A DNA stretch of 64,000 bases, taken from contig NC_081411.1 in the NCBI RefSeq assembly GCF_030272615.1, positions 186,930,449 to 186,994,448 on the forward strand. The letters are read 5' to 3'. The stretch is from Cryptomeria japonica (lineage: Eukaryota; Streptophyta; Pinopsida; Cupressales; Cupressaceae). Under the pieces are notes generated by a model that saw nothing but the letters and a program-made list of their open reading frames with translations, was not told the origin of the DNA and searched no databases. Position numbers and translations under genes: made by a program. Below, in pieces: positions 23,300 to 34,720 of this stretch. The first letter of the stretch is position 1; the number at the start of each line of letters is the position of its first letter.

Positions 23300-24800
23300 C
23301 ATTTGGTTTCGACGGAGAGTGATGCAGAGGCCTACCCAAACCCCTAATTACAAGCCCCAAAATGGTTAGGCTAGTGACCCCTTAACTACTCAAAAGGGTC
23401 CTGCAAGGAAGGACTCTACACCTTGGATGAAACTACACTCGCATTCACTAAGCTTAGGCCTACTCAAGTTGAGTAAAAGGCTTCAACTCCTCAAACATGC
23501 TTTACCAATGACCCCTACTCCTTGGGATTCTGAATTTGGCCAAAACATGTCATCTAAGGACTCTTTCAAACACTGGTTTTGGTTTAGGGCACCAATTCCC
23601 TAACCTCCTTTGTAAACCTACCCCCTCGGCTTATAGCCCTAGTTGGCGATAAAATGGACCTTAACTTAAAAATGTTCCACACACCCATACAAAAAAATCA
23701 TCATTTTAGACACCCTTTTGGAAGTTATTATGATCCCCAAAATGGTTTGGCCAGATCTGCAATTACAAGGTCTATAGCCTTTAGAGGCTAAGAGACCTAA
23801 TAGGGGCAATTAGCCCTATTTTCCAAAGCAACTACCTTTACTAGTACACCAAATGATAGATAAAATTAATGGACATGTGGGAGGTAGTTATAAACCTCTA
23901 ATTCTAGGGCTACATGTCTGGAATCCACCGCTATAACAACTTATGATGACTGTCCTAAATTGTATCCTAAGTAGTCACATAGAGATGCCTATCTAATCTT
24001 GCTCTTTTCTCCACACAACAAAGTTTCCCCTGCAATAAACCATGAAAACACTAAATTAAAGATTCTTATATTTCATCCCTTCCAAGGAAGAGTCTTCTAA
24101 TGGACTGGAGTGCAAGATAAGGCCATTTTTGTTCAAAACCCTCTCCAAACCCTTAATTTCCGGGTTACAGTCAAAAGAGTAGAGGATTCTCTCTACTCCA
24201 GAATATTTAAGACCTCAGAATACCACCAAAAGAAATCTATTTAATCTCCCCATCTACTCCATCGATGGTGGGGTTCCAATCAATTCGTATAGGCACGTAC
24301 AACTCTTGCAAACATAGAATTTTTGGGAAAACTATAGTATTTTGTGTATTATTGATTCTCAAACTCCAACTCCAACACCAGCAACCTTGGGAATTATGAC
24401 CACAAGGCTTATACAACTATCCAATAGTTTCCCACTAAAATTGGAGTAGGTTGGAGCCATTGAAAGGCTTCCCCCAACCAATTTTCAAAAAGTTGCACTT
24501 TTGCACTTCAAAGTTGCATTTTTGCAATTTTGCACAAAAAGTTGTCATACTCTCTAAGGTTGGGATCCACACACATCGATCAAAAAAACACACATGAAAC
24601 ATGTATAAAACCTTTCAAACACAAATCTAGACCATCTATTACCCCTTTTTAACGCATTGTCCCAATTGGCTTCTCAAATTGCCTAATTGGTGACATAGGC
24701 TTACAAGGTGGGGTTTATTTGCATACATGAAGCACAAGACACACTAACACACTAATTTTCCTAGTCTTAATCCTTAGGGTCATGAATATATTGTTGATGA
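23300..24800. other. Unassigned insert in the left subterminal region
   Basis: About 1.5 kb without coding signal. It separates two similar segments (23215-23305 and 24800-24890), both with GAAATTTG-like text, a T8-10 run, GAAAAAA and a palindromic TCGRAATTCCGA core. That is consistent with an insertion or a duplication of the CACTA left end. Confidence 0.4.
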
Positions 24801-24890
24801 GGTTCTCCTACACCAAAGAGGGTACTAATAATGAAATTTGTTTTTTTTTGAAAAAAAGTGCACGCGTTTGTCGAAATTCCGACAACCGCG

Positions 24891-26960
24891 AGCATTACTT
24901 AAAAAAAAAAAAGAGCACAAGTCATTTTCTCAATAACTCCCACGCAAGCTACTTCGTCAACCTCTGGCAATTCCCTGCGTGCAAGCTTCATCGACCTCGA
25001 CAACCCTGCGTCTCCTCCTCGACAACCCTGCGTCTCCTAAAAGGTTAGGGTATTTTGCATATGAATTTTTATTTTAAATTTAATCTTCTTAAGTCTTAAG
25101 GTTTCTATCTTGAATATACCTTGGTGCCCAATTTCTCCTCGATCTAGCTACATCCACCTTCCATTGATTCCTTTGATACACACTCCTTAATGGATGCCTC
25201 CACCAATATAGTAAATTCAAATCAATGAAAGAGGGGAAGAGTGGATAGAGATATTGTTGGAGGAGATCAAGTTGTGTGTATTTCATTTAATGAAAGAAGG
25301 AAGAGGAGAAGAGGGCACAATTGATGGAGGAGGTCGGCAAGTGTCCCAACTAAGTTTTGACCTAATAAACTAACAAGTGCTTACTTCCATTGTTACCTAA
25401 GACTTCGCCGTGCACATTGATCTATACTAACCAACATTTTCCCAAGGCTAAATTTTCTTGGTTGTAGGATTTTGGAGACAACAGACTTTAGTAGCCAGGT
25501 TTATAGAATTTGATAAGATTACATGTACTATCAATGTAAATGAGTTTGATAAATATTAAGAGATACAACAACTAGAGAATTGTTTCCACATTTCCACAAG
25601 AATTGCTTGGATATATGGTTTGATAATAATTATAAAACATGCGCTCTTTGCAGAACCTGCCTAATTCCTAGCATTCTTGGCTAAATCTCATGTAAATATT
25701 ATATCAAGTGCCTAGTATTGCTATCATTTATCTTTATCTTGCAACTTTCTCAACCTTTTGACTATAATTTTCAGCTTTTTTCACTTCATTTTTGCTGCCC
25801 CAAAAAATACCATAAATTTTATCAAAAGGCATCCAAATAATATGCAATATTGTTAAAAAAAAATCTACAATGGCTATAGAAATGACAACTAAACTTATTT
25901 GAGAATTTTCATTTGTGTAGAACTAAATAATGCATTTAGTTTCTTTTTGCTCCAATGTCTTTCTTATCATATTGCATATTTATTTCCATGGGCTGGACAA
26001 ACTTTCATGGAAAATCCATCAAGATAACAACAAATTGATTTCTAGGTAGAGAGCAAGCAAACTGAGACAAAAAAAATGTCTCACATGTACCACATGCCTA
26101 TAAGTCTTAATCTTAGATATCCATTTCTTATCTTTATCAAAATTTGATTAATAAACATTCCAATAATATAAAATTCAAATATTATTTGAAGAATTTTATG
26201 GTTTCAACTCAAATAGAAAGCATTGCTAAAAATTAATGAATACACATTTGTCTAGGAAAATAGTAATGAGCTCAACATATTATTAAATTCCATTATCAAG
26301 GATATGGCACATGTAGAAAAATAGATTTTGGATAACACAAAGATAAAAACTACAAGGAACGGTTTACACAAAGCACCTATAGACTTTGCTACATGATGTT
26401 ACTAAAAAGGAGCTTACTAATTAGAGTGTGCATCTCAAAGTTTGTTTCTAAATTGACACACTCATTGTCATTGATCTATGGAATAGTTAAGAGAGCTTCC
26501 TTGACTCAAAATTATATTCAATACCATAACAATTTCATCATATTAATTCTAGTATAGTTTGGGTTGCTCTCTGGCCTTAACTTCTTTTCTACTAGCTTCC
26601 AGGGACATTGTGCCTTCTTTCATCTTTTGGTAGATTTGCTTCACTAGAGGAATTATTGTAATTCAAAACCTGAAAGGGTATCAAATTTGAGAAGATACAA
26701 TATAAGAAGTATCGAACAAGGATGTAGAGGTGTGTGGGCATCGGCCAAGATTGGCCAAGAGAGATAGAGGTATTGTGTAGAGAGGACTGAATGGAGATTG
26801 TTAATTGCATATTTGAATAAATATTTTGTTGTAATCTTTATGTCAATTTAATTTGTGTGCAAAGAATCTATACATTTGTGCTAACTATTATTTAGTTTCT
26901 AAGTTAGGTAGAGGAATATTTATGTGCTTGCATCAAATGGTATAAGAGATTAGAAAATTC
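24891..26960. other. Unassigned DNA in the CACTA left arm
   Basis: It starts with a short CCTGCGTCTCCTC duplication (25008-25038). No frame is convincing. At 26930-26945 the text GCATCAAATGGTATAAGAG resembles a copia LTR end followed by a mutated initiator-Met PBS, but no LTR pair could be found. Confidence 0.35.
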
Positions 26961-27082
26961 AAATGCAAATGTATACTATCTATAATTCATAAGATGGCAT
27001 ACTTTAGTACTTATAAAATAGTCTGATCGGTTAGAAAGTATCATGATTTTAGAGCGTAACATGTCTACCCAATTAAGATTGG

Positions 27083-27230
27083 GGAGGGATCGATCTACAG
27101 CAGCAAGAGATCGATCTGTAGCAGCAAGAGATTGATCTACATAACTTTTGTGCTTTGGATCGATTTGCAGTAGAACGTTAGAGATCGATATGCAGATTTT
27201 TTGTGCTTCAGATTGATCTCTACCTTTCGC
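27083..27230 (-). repeat. GATCGATCT-rich tandem repeat
   Basis: Three adjacent units of about 21 bp (GAGATCGATCTGTAGCAGCAA and variants) are followed by looser copies GATCGATTTGCAG and GATCGATATGCAG. On the minus strand the units keep an open frame rich in AATDRSLAAVDRSL. I treat it as a minisatellite rather than a gene. Confidence 0.65.
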
Positions 27231-30200
27231 AGCCAGTTCTCGATGAACAACAGGGTGGGGACTTAGGAGCAATATAACCCCCCAATGGCTATCTCCTAAC
27301 TATAGTCCCCAAAACAATTCAATACAGTAACTAGAGTATAAAATTCTATCAAGCCAAATAAAAGAGTCATTAAAATAGGCTCATAAAATTGATCATGTGT
27401 TTCTCTATATGATTGTCATTGAAATATGGTGTTATATTGCAGAGTCAATATGTCAAACAATGGTATGTTTGGGATGGACACACTACTAAATTTGTTTGGC
27501 TAGATGTACTAAAATATATGAGATCTTGTTCCTTCTGGATAGGGATAGTAAAACTAGAGGTAACTTGTCACCCTTGGTAAGTAGAGACTAAAGACAATAA
27601 TTAGGATTTGAATCAAGGACCATTTTAATTACTTGCATCCCTTTAGTATATTGGAAAAATTCATATATGTCTTCCAATATGGCATCTTGATGAAGATCTT
27701 TTATCAACACCTTTGAAGATGAAAACAAAATATTTTGAGATTCCTCTAGAGATAGTAAATGTGAAGGCATTCCACACTTAAATTCCTCTTGACTTACCTC
27801 CAAGTTTTTCTTATGTTTTAATTGTGTGGTTGTCAAGTATAAATTTCAAGTTTGCAAGTTTTAAGTTTGTTTCCAAGTGTCGTTTCAAGTCTAGTTTGTC
27901 CAAAAGTTTCCTATTTATAGGTGTGAAGTCATGATTGTGTGCCTAATTTGGAAGTTTTCTAAAAAAGAATGACATTGAACAAAAGCACAACTAGATTGTA
28001 CAAAAGTGTAGAAAAATAGTGCAAAAACATCATTCAAGGTTACAAATACGTAAAAGAATTGGACAAAGCAGCAATTCTAGGTTACATATGTGCTCCTTCC
28101 CTTGAGACATTGAGCTTAAAATGCAATTAACATCCCTCTTAGATGTGCCATCAAATGTTAAAATTAAATTATCCATTGGAGAAGGAATTCACTTGACCTT
28201 ATTCTTGATTTTGGACCACTAGTGTCTTAGTCACCAAGCTCAAGAGATTCAATCAATTGTTGAGAATATCATCTTAATGGCAGTTATAGACAAGAGTTAT
28301 GGCGTTGACAAATGGGGGTGCCAAATAAATAATTTTCCAACAAACATTTTCAGTTTTCCATTAGGTTTATCCTTATTTGAATGGTCATTTCAACTTCCAA
28401 GGACACTAGTTAGTACTAGGTGTGATGATTCTTTGGTTCCACCAAGATCCCTAATATACTACTTTTAGTAAGTTTCCTTTTTTGAAAGTTATATAGTGCC
28501 TGAATTTGAATCATGTAACAAGAATAGAAGGCATTCATCTCTACTTCAAAGTTTACCCATTTTGTAAACACACTCGATTAAAATAGAGATCATTTTGTTC
28601 AGCTATATTGTAATTATCAATTTTGTGTTTTATTTTGTTCAGCTATATTGATATTGAAGAACTAGCTACCAACTCCTCGAATTCCTTCATGTTGTTGATC
28701 TAGATGGCTTGAGGAAAACAAAGATCAAGGATGATGAACTGATTTGTGTTGATGCTCTGAAGTAACCAAAATAAGCAGTGAGCCCCATTAGAAAGGTCAT
28801 TTGGCAATTGGACTCCCTTCAGAGCCTAGGTAAGTTGTGACATCCCTAAGTTTGATGAGAAAATTGGTGTAGATTTTTTTGATGATTATATTTTTAAATT
28901 GGAGATGTATTTCTTTGTAATTTCTTAGATTAGAGAAAATTAGTAGAGCCCTACTTAAATTAGAATTCCAGTTCAACAATGTTGGATTGCTAGCTTGCCA
29001 GCCAAGGAGGAGTTGAAGGAACTCCACTTGATTTAGTGATGGAGGTGAATTTTAGTTTGGGTGGTTTTATGGAGGTGAATTTCAATTTGGGTGAATTATT
29101 AGACCTGAAGAAGAATGGAAAGTTGCAATAGATACATGTGCTCAAACACCAACAATAACTACACAATAGAAGCAGATGGAGCATATGCTCTCAAGGTATG
29201 AAGGCGTGTTGATTTTGTTGATGGGTGCACCTTTGCATTGTTAGGTAAAGATTTCAATTGTTAATGTCCTTGACACACCACTACTAAATTGGCCACCATA
29301 TAAATGACCATTTTTGGACAATGATGATTTCTAACATAGTGTGTAGGAACCATAGACATTAGACAGAGATTTATGCTATTGTTTAGGTCTGCATACAATG
29401 AAAGGTCTACATATTGGAAGGAGACAACCATCCATACTTATCACAAGCTTATGCAGCTCATGTAGACTCAAGGTGAGTTGCAAAATGACCATCAAAGGTG
29501 CTCCATGTACCTACAATGGTGAGCCATTTCTAACATAGTGTCATATGATACTTTTTCTATTTACCATAACAAGATGTTTTATAACATAGTGGGTGAGTAC
29601 CTAAAATATAACAAATAGATATATGCTATCATTTAGGTTTGCATGCAATGAAAGGATTGCATTTTGGGTAAGGAGATATTCATGCATACTTATTACAAGC
29701 CTTTGTTGTTCATGTAGACTTGAGGTGAGTTTTAAAATTACCATCATCAAAGGTGCTCCATGTACCTACAACATTTTTTTTCAATTGAATATTTGACACA
29801 AGAACAGGAGTATTGATAAGGTTTTTGACTGCTTAACTTATCTTTCATCTGCAACTTTGATAACAACACTTGGTTCTTGCAATCATGAAACATTAGAATG
29901 ACCTTAACTTAACATTAGAGATCTTGAATTCTTTGACATATACCAAAAACTCACAATTAGGTGGTAGGTTCTTGATTTTCACATAGAAAATGAGCTCCTA
30001 TGCTACATGAGACACATTTGTATTCCCACTAAGGAACCACCAAATATGATTTGGGACTTTCACTATTGGGTGAAAAGATAATGCTACTGCTAATTTTACA
30101 AAATTATTCCTATTGTCTGCAATAGGGTCATAGAAGTGTAGTTTCAAGTGACATATGCAAAACAAGCAATTGTAGATAAAGAGCAAAACAAATGACTAGG

Positions 30201-31429
30201 GCTAACCTCCTCCTCTTAGTTGTCTTGTTATAATTGTTTTTTGTTCTGAGCTATTGTCTTGTTTGGACTTTGGGATGTGACTCTTTCCACTTACCTTTCT
30301 TTTTGTGAATATGCATAACACTATTTTGGAAATGATAATATAGATCCTCATCCATTAAAAAATAATTATAATGGTAAAATTAATAGACGTTGTGTAGGGT
30401 CCTCCAAGCCTAGAGTAATGAGTTTGAAGCATAGATACATTGATTTGGCCTTGTGGCCATCAATGAGTGTTGACCCAATAGGAGATGTCTTGAGACTAAC
30501 AATTTTGGAAGTGTGGCATTGTTGAGAGTCAACACTTAGGTGTGAACCCTGTCTTCACAAATTATGATCAGTTGCCATGATACTTGACCATATCCTCATG
30601 GTGTTAGATCAATTCATATTAGTTTTCCCAAGCCTAGAAGCCAAGTAATGTAACCAAGGGTGTCTAGAAGAATGGAGTGTATGATCATTGACTTTGTATG
30701 TTGAAACCATTATGCATGCCCCTCCATTGAGGGTATTGAGGAAGATTGAGAATAGTGTGTTTTGGTTAAGAAACATGATGTGAGAAGTTTGATGCAGAGG
30801 CAAGGGTAGAACTTAGTATTTCATATTAGGACAACAACCACATTGATTAGGCAAGTCAAATAAGGTCTATCCAATGTTTAGGATACACAAGGGCAGCATT
30901 AGTCATGTAAGTATGCATGAGCATGGGAATAGATAGTTACTTTCCTTTTAGACCAACTTGGGTCTATGACTCTCAATGGTGTTCATCCCAAAAGTATATG
31001 CAATACCATTCACTTGCACCCAAGGTGTGACTGAGAATTTTGTCTTACTTGTCACTGATTTGGACAGTATTGAGAGGATCCTATAAGGATGACTATCACC
31101 ATACTCTCGATGACTTCACAACATTGATAGTGAATTCACATTAGACACTCATGGATTACCCCAATTAGACATTAGTCAACTTAAGATATGATACAAGGAT
31201 TGCATACCACAAAGCCATTAGCATATCACCTGCTCTATATCACCACAAAGCCATTAGATATGTTTTGAGATGAAAAAGAAGAGTTAATTGGTTTTGGTTA
31301 AATTTGCATTATTTCTATGTTCAAGTAATTTATTTGGTATATTATACTGAAACATGATTTCATTACTAACATTTCAACTTCTATATAACTAGTTCTATAG
31401 CCCAATTTTTTTGCCTGTGAAGAAAGACC
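27231..31429. other. Unassigned DNA upstream of tnp2
   Basis: No recognisable protein. It includes an approximate tandem duplication (about 29330-29515 and 29575-29770, both ending TCAAAGGTGCTCCATGTACC) and a two-copy 30-bp repeat around GGAGGTGAATTT (29040-29095). It could be the transposon's 5' non-coding arm with old insertions. Confidence 0.35.
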
Positions 31430-32732
31430 ATGTAAGACAATATTAGCGAACAACAAAATAAGGAGACAATTGCTAGATTGTGGTCTAACTTGAAAAGAAA
31501 AGGTGATGGAAAATGTTATTGTCCCTGCAAAGTTTGTAAGGGGTTAAAGACTAGAAGACTTCTAATCAAAATAGCTAAGAAACATTGTAGGTTGCATGGT
31601 CACATTGAAGGGGGACATGATTATCATCCATTGGTAAGTTTTTCATGATATCATTTTAATAATTTATATACATAAGAAATCACTTGATGATGAGATCATG
31701 ATCATGGTTTATTTATGTTTATCAATATAGGTCGAGCACCCTAGAGCACATGATATGGATCAACACAACCCGAAGAATATGGTTTTCAAAGTGGAGGAAC
31801 ATGGAGTTGTGAATATCGAAGCTGAAGATAATGATCCATGGAAGATGATGATCATGAGCCACAAAACACAATTGAAGATGATGATACAAATACATTGATC
31901 CATGACACATTTAGTACTGGCGCAACTGATCATGATGATGAAGATGACCTGATGTTGTTCATCATGTCCCTCTACTTGAGAAGGCATCTGAGGCCCTTTA
32001 CGAAGGCTCCCAGACAACTCTTCTCTCTGATGTATTGTTGTTGGTGAACTTGAAGGTTATGAATGGTTTATCCAACATAACAATCTCACGTATGTTAAGG
32101 TATGCCATATATGTCATTATAATTAATAAATGGTGAATCATGTACCATTAATATTCTTTATATTAACAAATTATATTTCTCTGTTGTAGATTGATAGGTG
32201 ATTTTTTGTTACCACCATCAAATATTCTACCTCGCTCATACCGAGAATTATCTGCCATTATGAAAGATATTGGAATGGAGTATCAAGCAATAGATGCTTG
32301 TCCTATTGATCATATTATATATCACAAACAACATGAATTTTGAACTGAATGCCCTAAATGTCATATCAGTAGATATCGAATAGATCAAATAAGAAAAAGG
32401 GTGCCTCACAAGGTTCTTCGTTATATTCTCATTATTCCACGTATGCAACGATTATTCAAGTGCACTAGCTTGGCACAATTTATGGATTACCATGCACACA
32501 ATAGAAGTCGAGTTGACATTATTCGAATGCCTATGGATGGTTCAACATTTATGGACATAGAGGAAAAGTGGCCACACTTTAAAGAAGAACCTCGTAATCT
32601 TAGGCTTTCATTAGTAGCGGACGGTGTCAATCCATTTGGAGAGCTGAGATCTGTTTACTTAGTGTGGCATGTTTTTGTTATCAACAATAACATTCCTCCA
32701 TGGATATCAATAAAGAGGGAGCACATAATGTT
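31430..32732 (+). pseudogene. tnp2: CACTA tnp2 transposase, 5' exons
   Basis: Exon 1 (31430-31633) has ATG followed at once by a TAA, then a zinc-binding motif CYCPCKVCKG with KKHCRLHGH. It ends at GTAAGT. Exon 2 (31731-32098) contains an acidic stretch and the frame LYEGSQTTLLSDVLLLVNLK, reached only through two frameshifts. Exon 3 (about 32190-32732) has ECPKCHISRYR and the transposase core (RMQRLFKCTSLAQFMDYH, EEPRNLRLSLVADGVNPFG), where the Asp of ADGVNPFG is a likely catalytic residue. The frame is then cut by the LINE insertion within IKREHIM. TNP2 is the En/Spm transposase (PF02992) that acts at the CACTA ends. Confidence 0.88.
32717..32732 (+). repeat. Left target-site duplication of LINE 1
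   Basis: GGGAGCACATAATGTT, inside the tnp2 exon. The same 16 bases occur at 40531-40546. Confidence 0.95.
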
Positions 32733-32886
32733 CTAATTGAATGAAAAATAGGTTTTACGGAACCGAAACCATTACAACATAGTTAAAATAAAAAGCTGAG
32801 AAAATAGAGTCCTCATACAAAGCGACTGGTCCAAAAAACCAGCGAACAGAAAAAAATAGCTAAACAACAAAGAACCCAAGGAGACA

Positions 32887-34611
32887 CTACATAGTAATTT
32901 TCTTCAGCAGATCCTCTGCCTTAGTCACTAGCTCATCATAGGTCACCCCGACTTCTTTTAGCTCCTCCAGGTCCTTATTCACTTTCTTTTCCTTCCTCTT
33001 TCCACGGGTGCGAGTTCTGGGACCTTGGGCTTCCCCGGTTCCTTCTGCATCTAGGTCAATTTCCTGGGTTTCCTTTTCATCATCGAGCTTGCTAATGAGG
33101 GTATGGGTGTTGTTGGCTGAGATTTTTAGAATGCTGAGACTCTGCTCCGCAATGTTCTTGAGGCACTCCTCTATCTTGTCCACTTTGGCAACTGTATCCG
33201 AGAGCATTTTTTCGTTAGTTTCCTCCAGGGTTTTTCTATCCTGTATCTCCTTTTCAATTTTCTCAAACCAGGGATTAAAGGCATCTCTGATGTCTTCCAC
33301 TTTGGCAATTGTGTTCTTCAAATCTTCAATATAATTGGCCATAGTGTTCCCCTCTCCAATGTTAATGGTCTCCAGGATCATGACTCTATTGCAGAGTTTT
33401 TTGTATTCATCAACAGTATTCTTATTCCCGTCAATAAGCCATTCAATGGTTTTCATAAAACCCTTCAAGGCCTCGGGGTGAGGACCAGGAGAAGGAGTAA
33501 CTTTACTAGGGGTTATCTGTTCATCTTTAGCAATATGGAGGGCAGAAATAGTGTCAGCGGCCCTGAGGGTCTCCTCCATAGTCTCCATCTCCAGGCTTTG
33601 TTCAGCTTCCAGGGTTCTTGTTTGCTTGTCCTCTTCCGGTTCCTTGCCTGTGTCCTCCAGATCTTTGCCAATCTCCTCTGTTTTCTTTTGCTTCTTCCTG
33701 GGTTGGGCTTGGATTTTACTTTTTTCCTTCAACACTCCCTTACGGTTCTTCTTCTCCTCAGGGATATCAGAGTCCTCTTCTTCCGAAGAAATACTAATCA
33801 AGGGTTTGCTTTGGGGTTTTTTACTCTTAGAAGAAGAGGGTCTTGATTTCCTCTTCTTGCTCCTCTCATACTCTGAGTTGTCAGAGCTTTCCTCATTTTC
33901 AATTGAGGAATCATTATCTGAATCTTCCTCCTTCGAGAAATCAGAATCAGACATTTCTTCTTCCTAATCCACAGAGAGCTGCATTCGCTTGATTTTACTG
34001 GCCTTTAGATGATCATAAATGAGGACCATAAGTCCCTGGTGCATTGCAGTGTCACCCTGAGGATTTTCTTTATATGCTTTTAGGGATGCATTCATAGAAC
34101 AGAGCAAGAAATAAGGGAAATTCACCTTATCGTTATGCCTAAAATGATTTAAGAGGACAAAGTGATAACCATATGCTTTCATAAACCTGCCATCTAGAGT
34201 TATATACCTCATTAAAACAAAGAGAATTTCTTGCCAGGGCTTTGCAAAAGCCCTAGGCGGGTAATAGGTTTTGCTCAACTTTACCAGTCTTTTCTTCACT
34301 TTCTCTGTGACCGGGTACCTTTCAATGGCTTCCCTGCTGACCTTCCTGTCTCTATAGAAATTGCAGCCCTCCCTTTTGAGTCCCGTAGCTTTAGCTATTA
34401 ACTCTTCATCAATTTCCACCAGTTGGTCGCCCATTTTAAGCTTGCCCTTCTTCCAATTTTTGCAAAAGAAGCTGGTTATCTTTCCATCACGGCCATGGAG
34501 TCTCTCAAGGAAGCTCAAAAGACCACCCTTCTGCAAAATTTCCCACACCTCTTCTTTATGTTTCCACTCCTTGCAACTTCCTGGCTCATATCTTCTCCTA
34601 TTTCCACCCAT
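32887..34611 (-). pseudogene. LINE 1 third ORF, unknown family
   Basis: This frame follows ORF2, inside the same target duplications. Starting at ATG 34611 (MGGNRRRYEPGS) it runs to 32887 with one TAG near 33961, about 574 codons. The N-terminal 215 residues look globular and basic (KEEVWEILQKGGLLSFLERL, LVKLSKTYYPPRAFAKPWQE, YGYHFVLLNHFRHNDKVNFP). The rest starts with an extremely acidic Ser/Asp/Glu tract, then Lys/Glu-rich coiled-coil text (VAKVDKIEECLKNIAEQ) and a basic patch RTRTRGKRKEKK. It holds a single stop over its whole length, against about seven in ORF2, so it decayed later or was better conserved. I do not recognise the family. Confidence 0.7.
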
Positions 34612-34720
34612 GGTGTCGTTTCTCACAGTCAAGCTCAGGTTACAGAGTTGGTGAAATGGAAAGCTTTTCGAAGCTAAAACAAAAGCCCAGAAAGCATGCA
34701 TAGCATTATTGATTGACAAG

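Noticed and set aside
26925-26950. Possible copia primer site TGGTATAAGAG
   Set aside because: One mismatch to the classical site, but no LTR pair or internal coding region could be identified.
33008-33967. Plus-strand frames of 108-138 codons opposite the LINE third ORF
   Set aside because: They are the antisense shadow of the acidic Ser/Glu tract, giving Ser/Leu/Phe-rich text, and no domain is visible.
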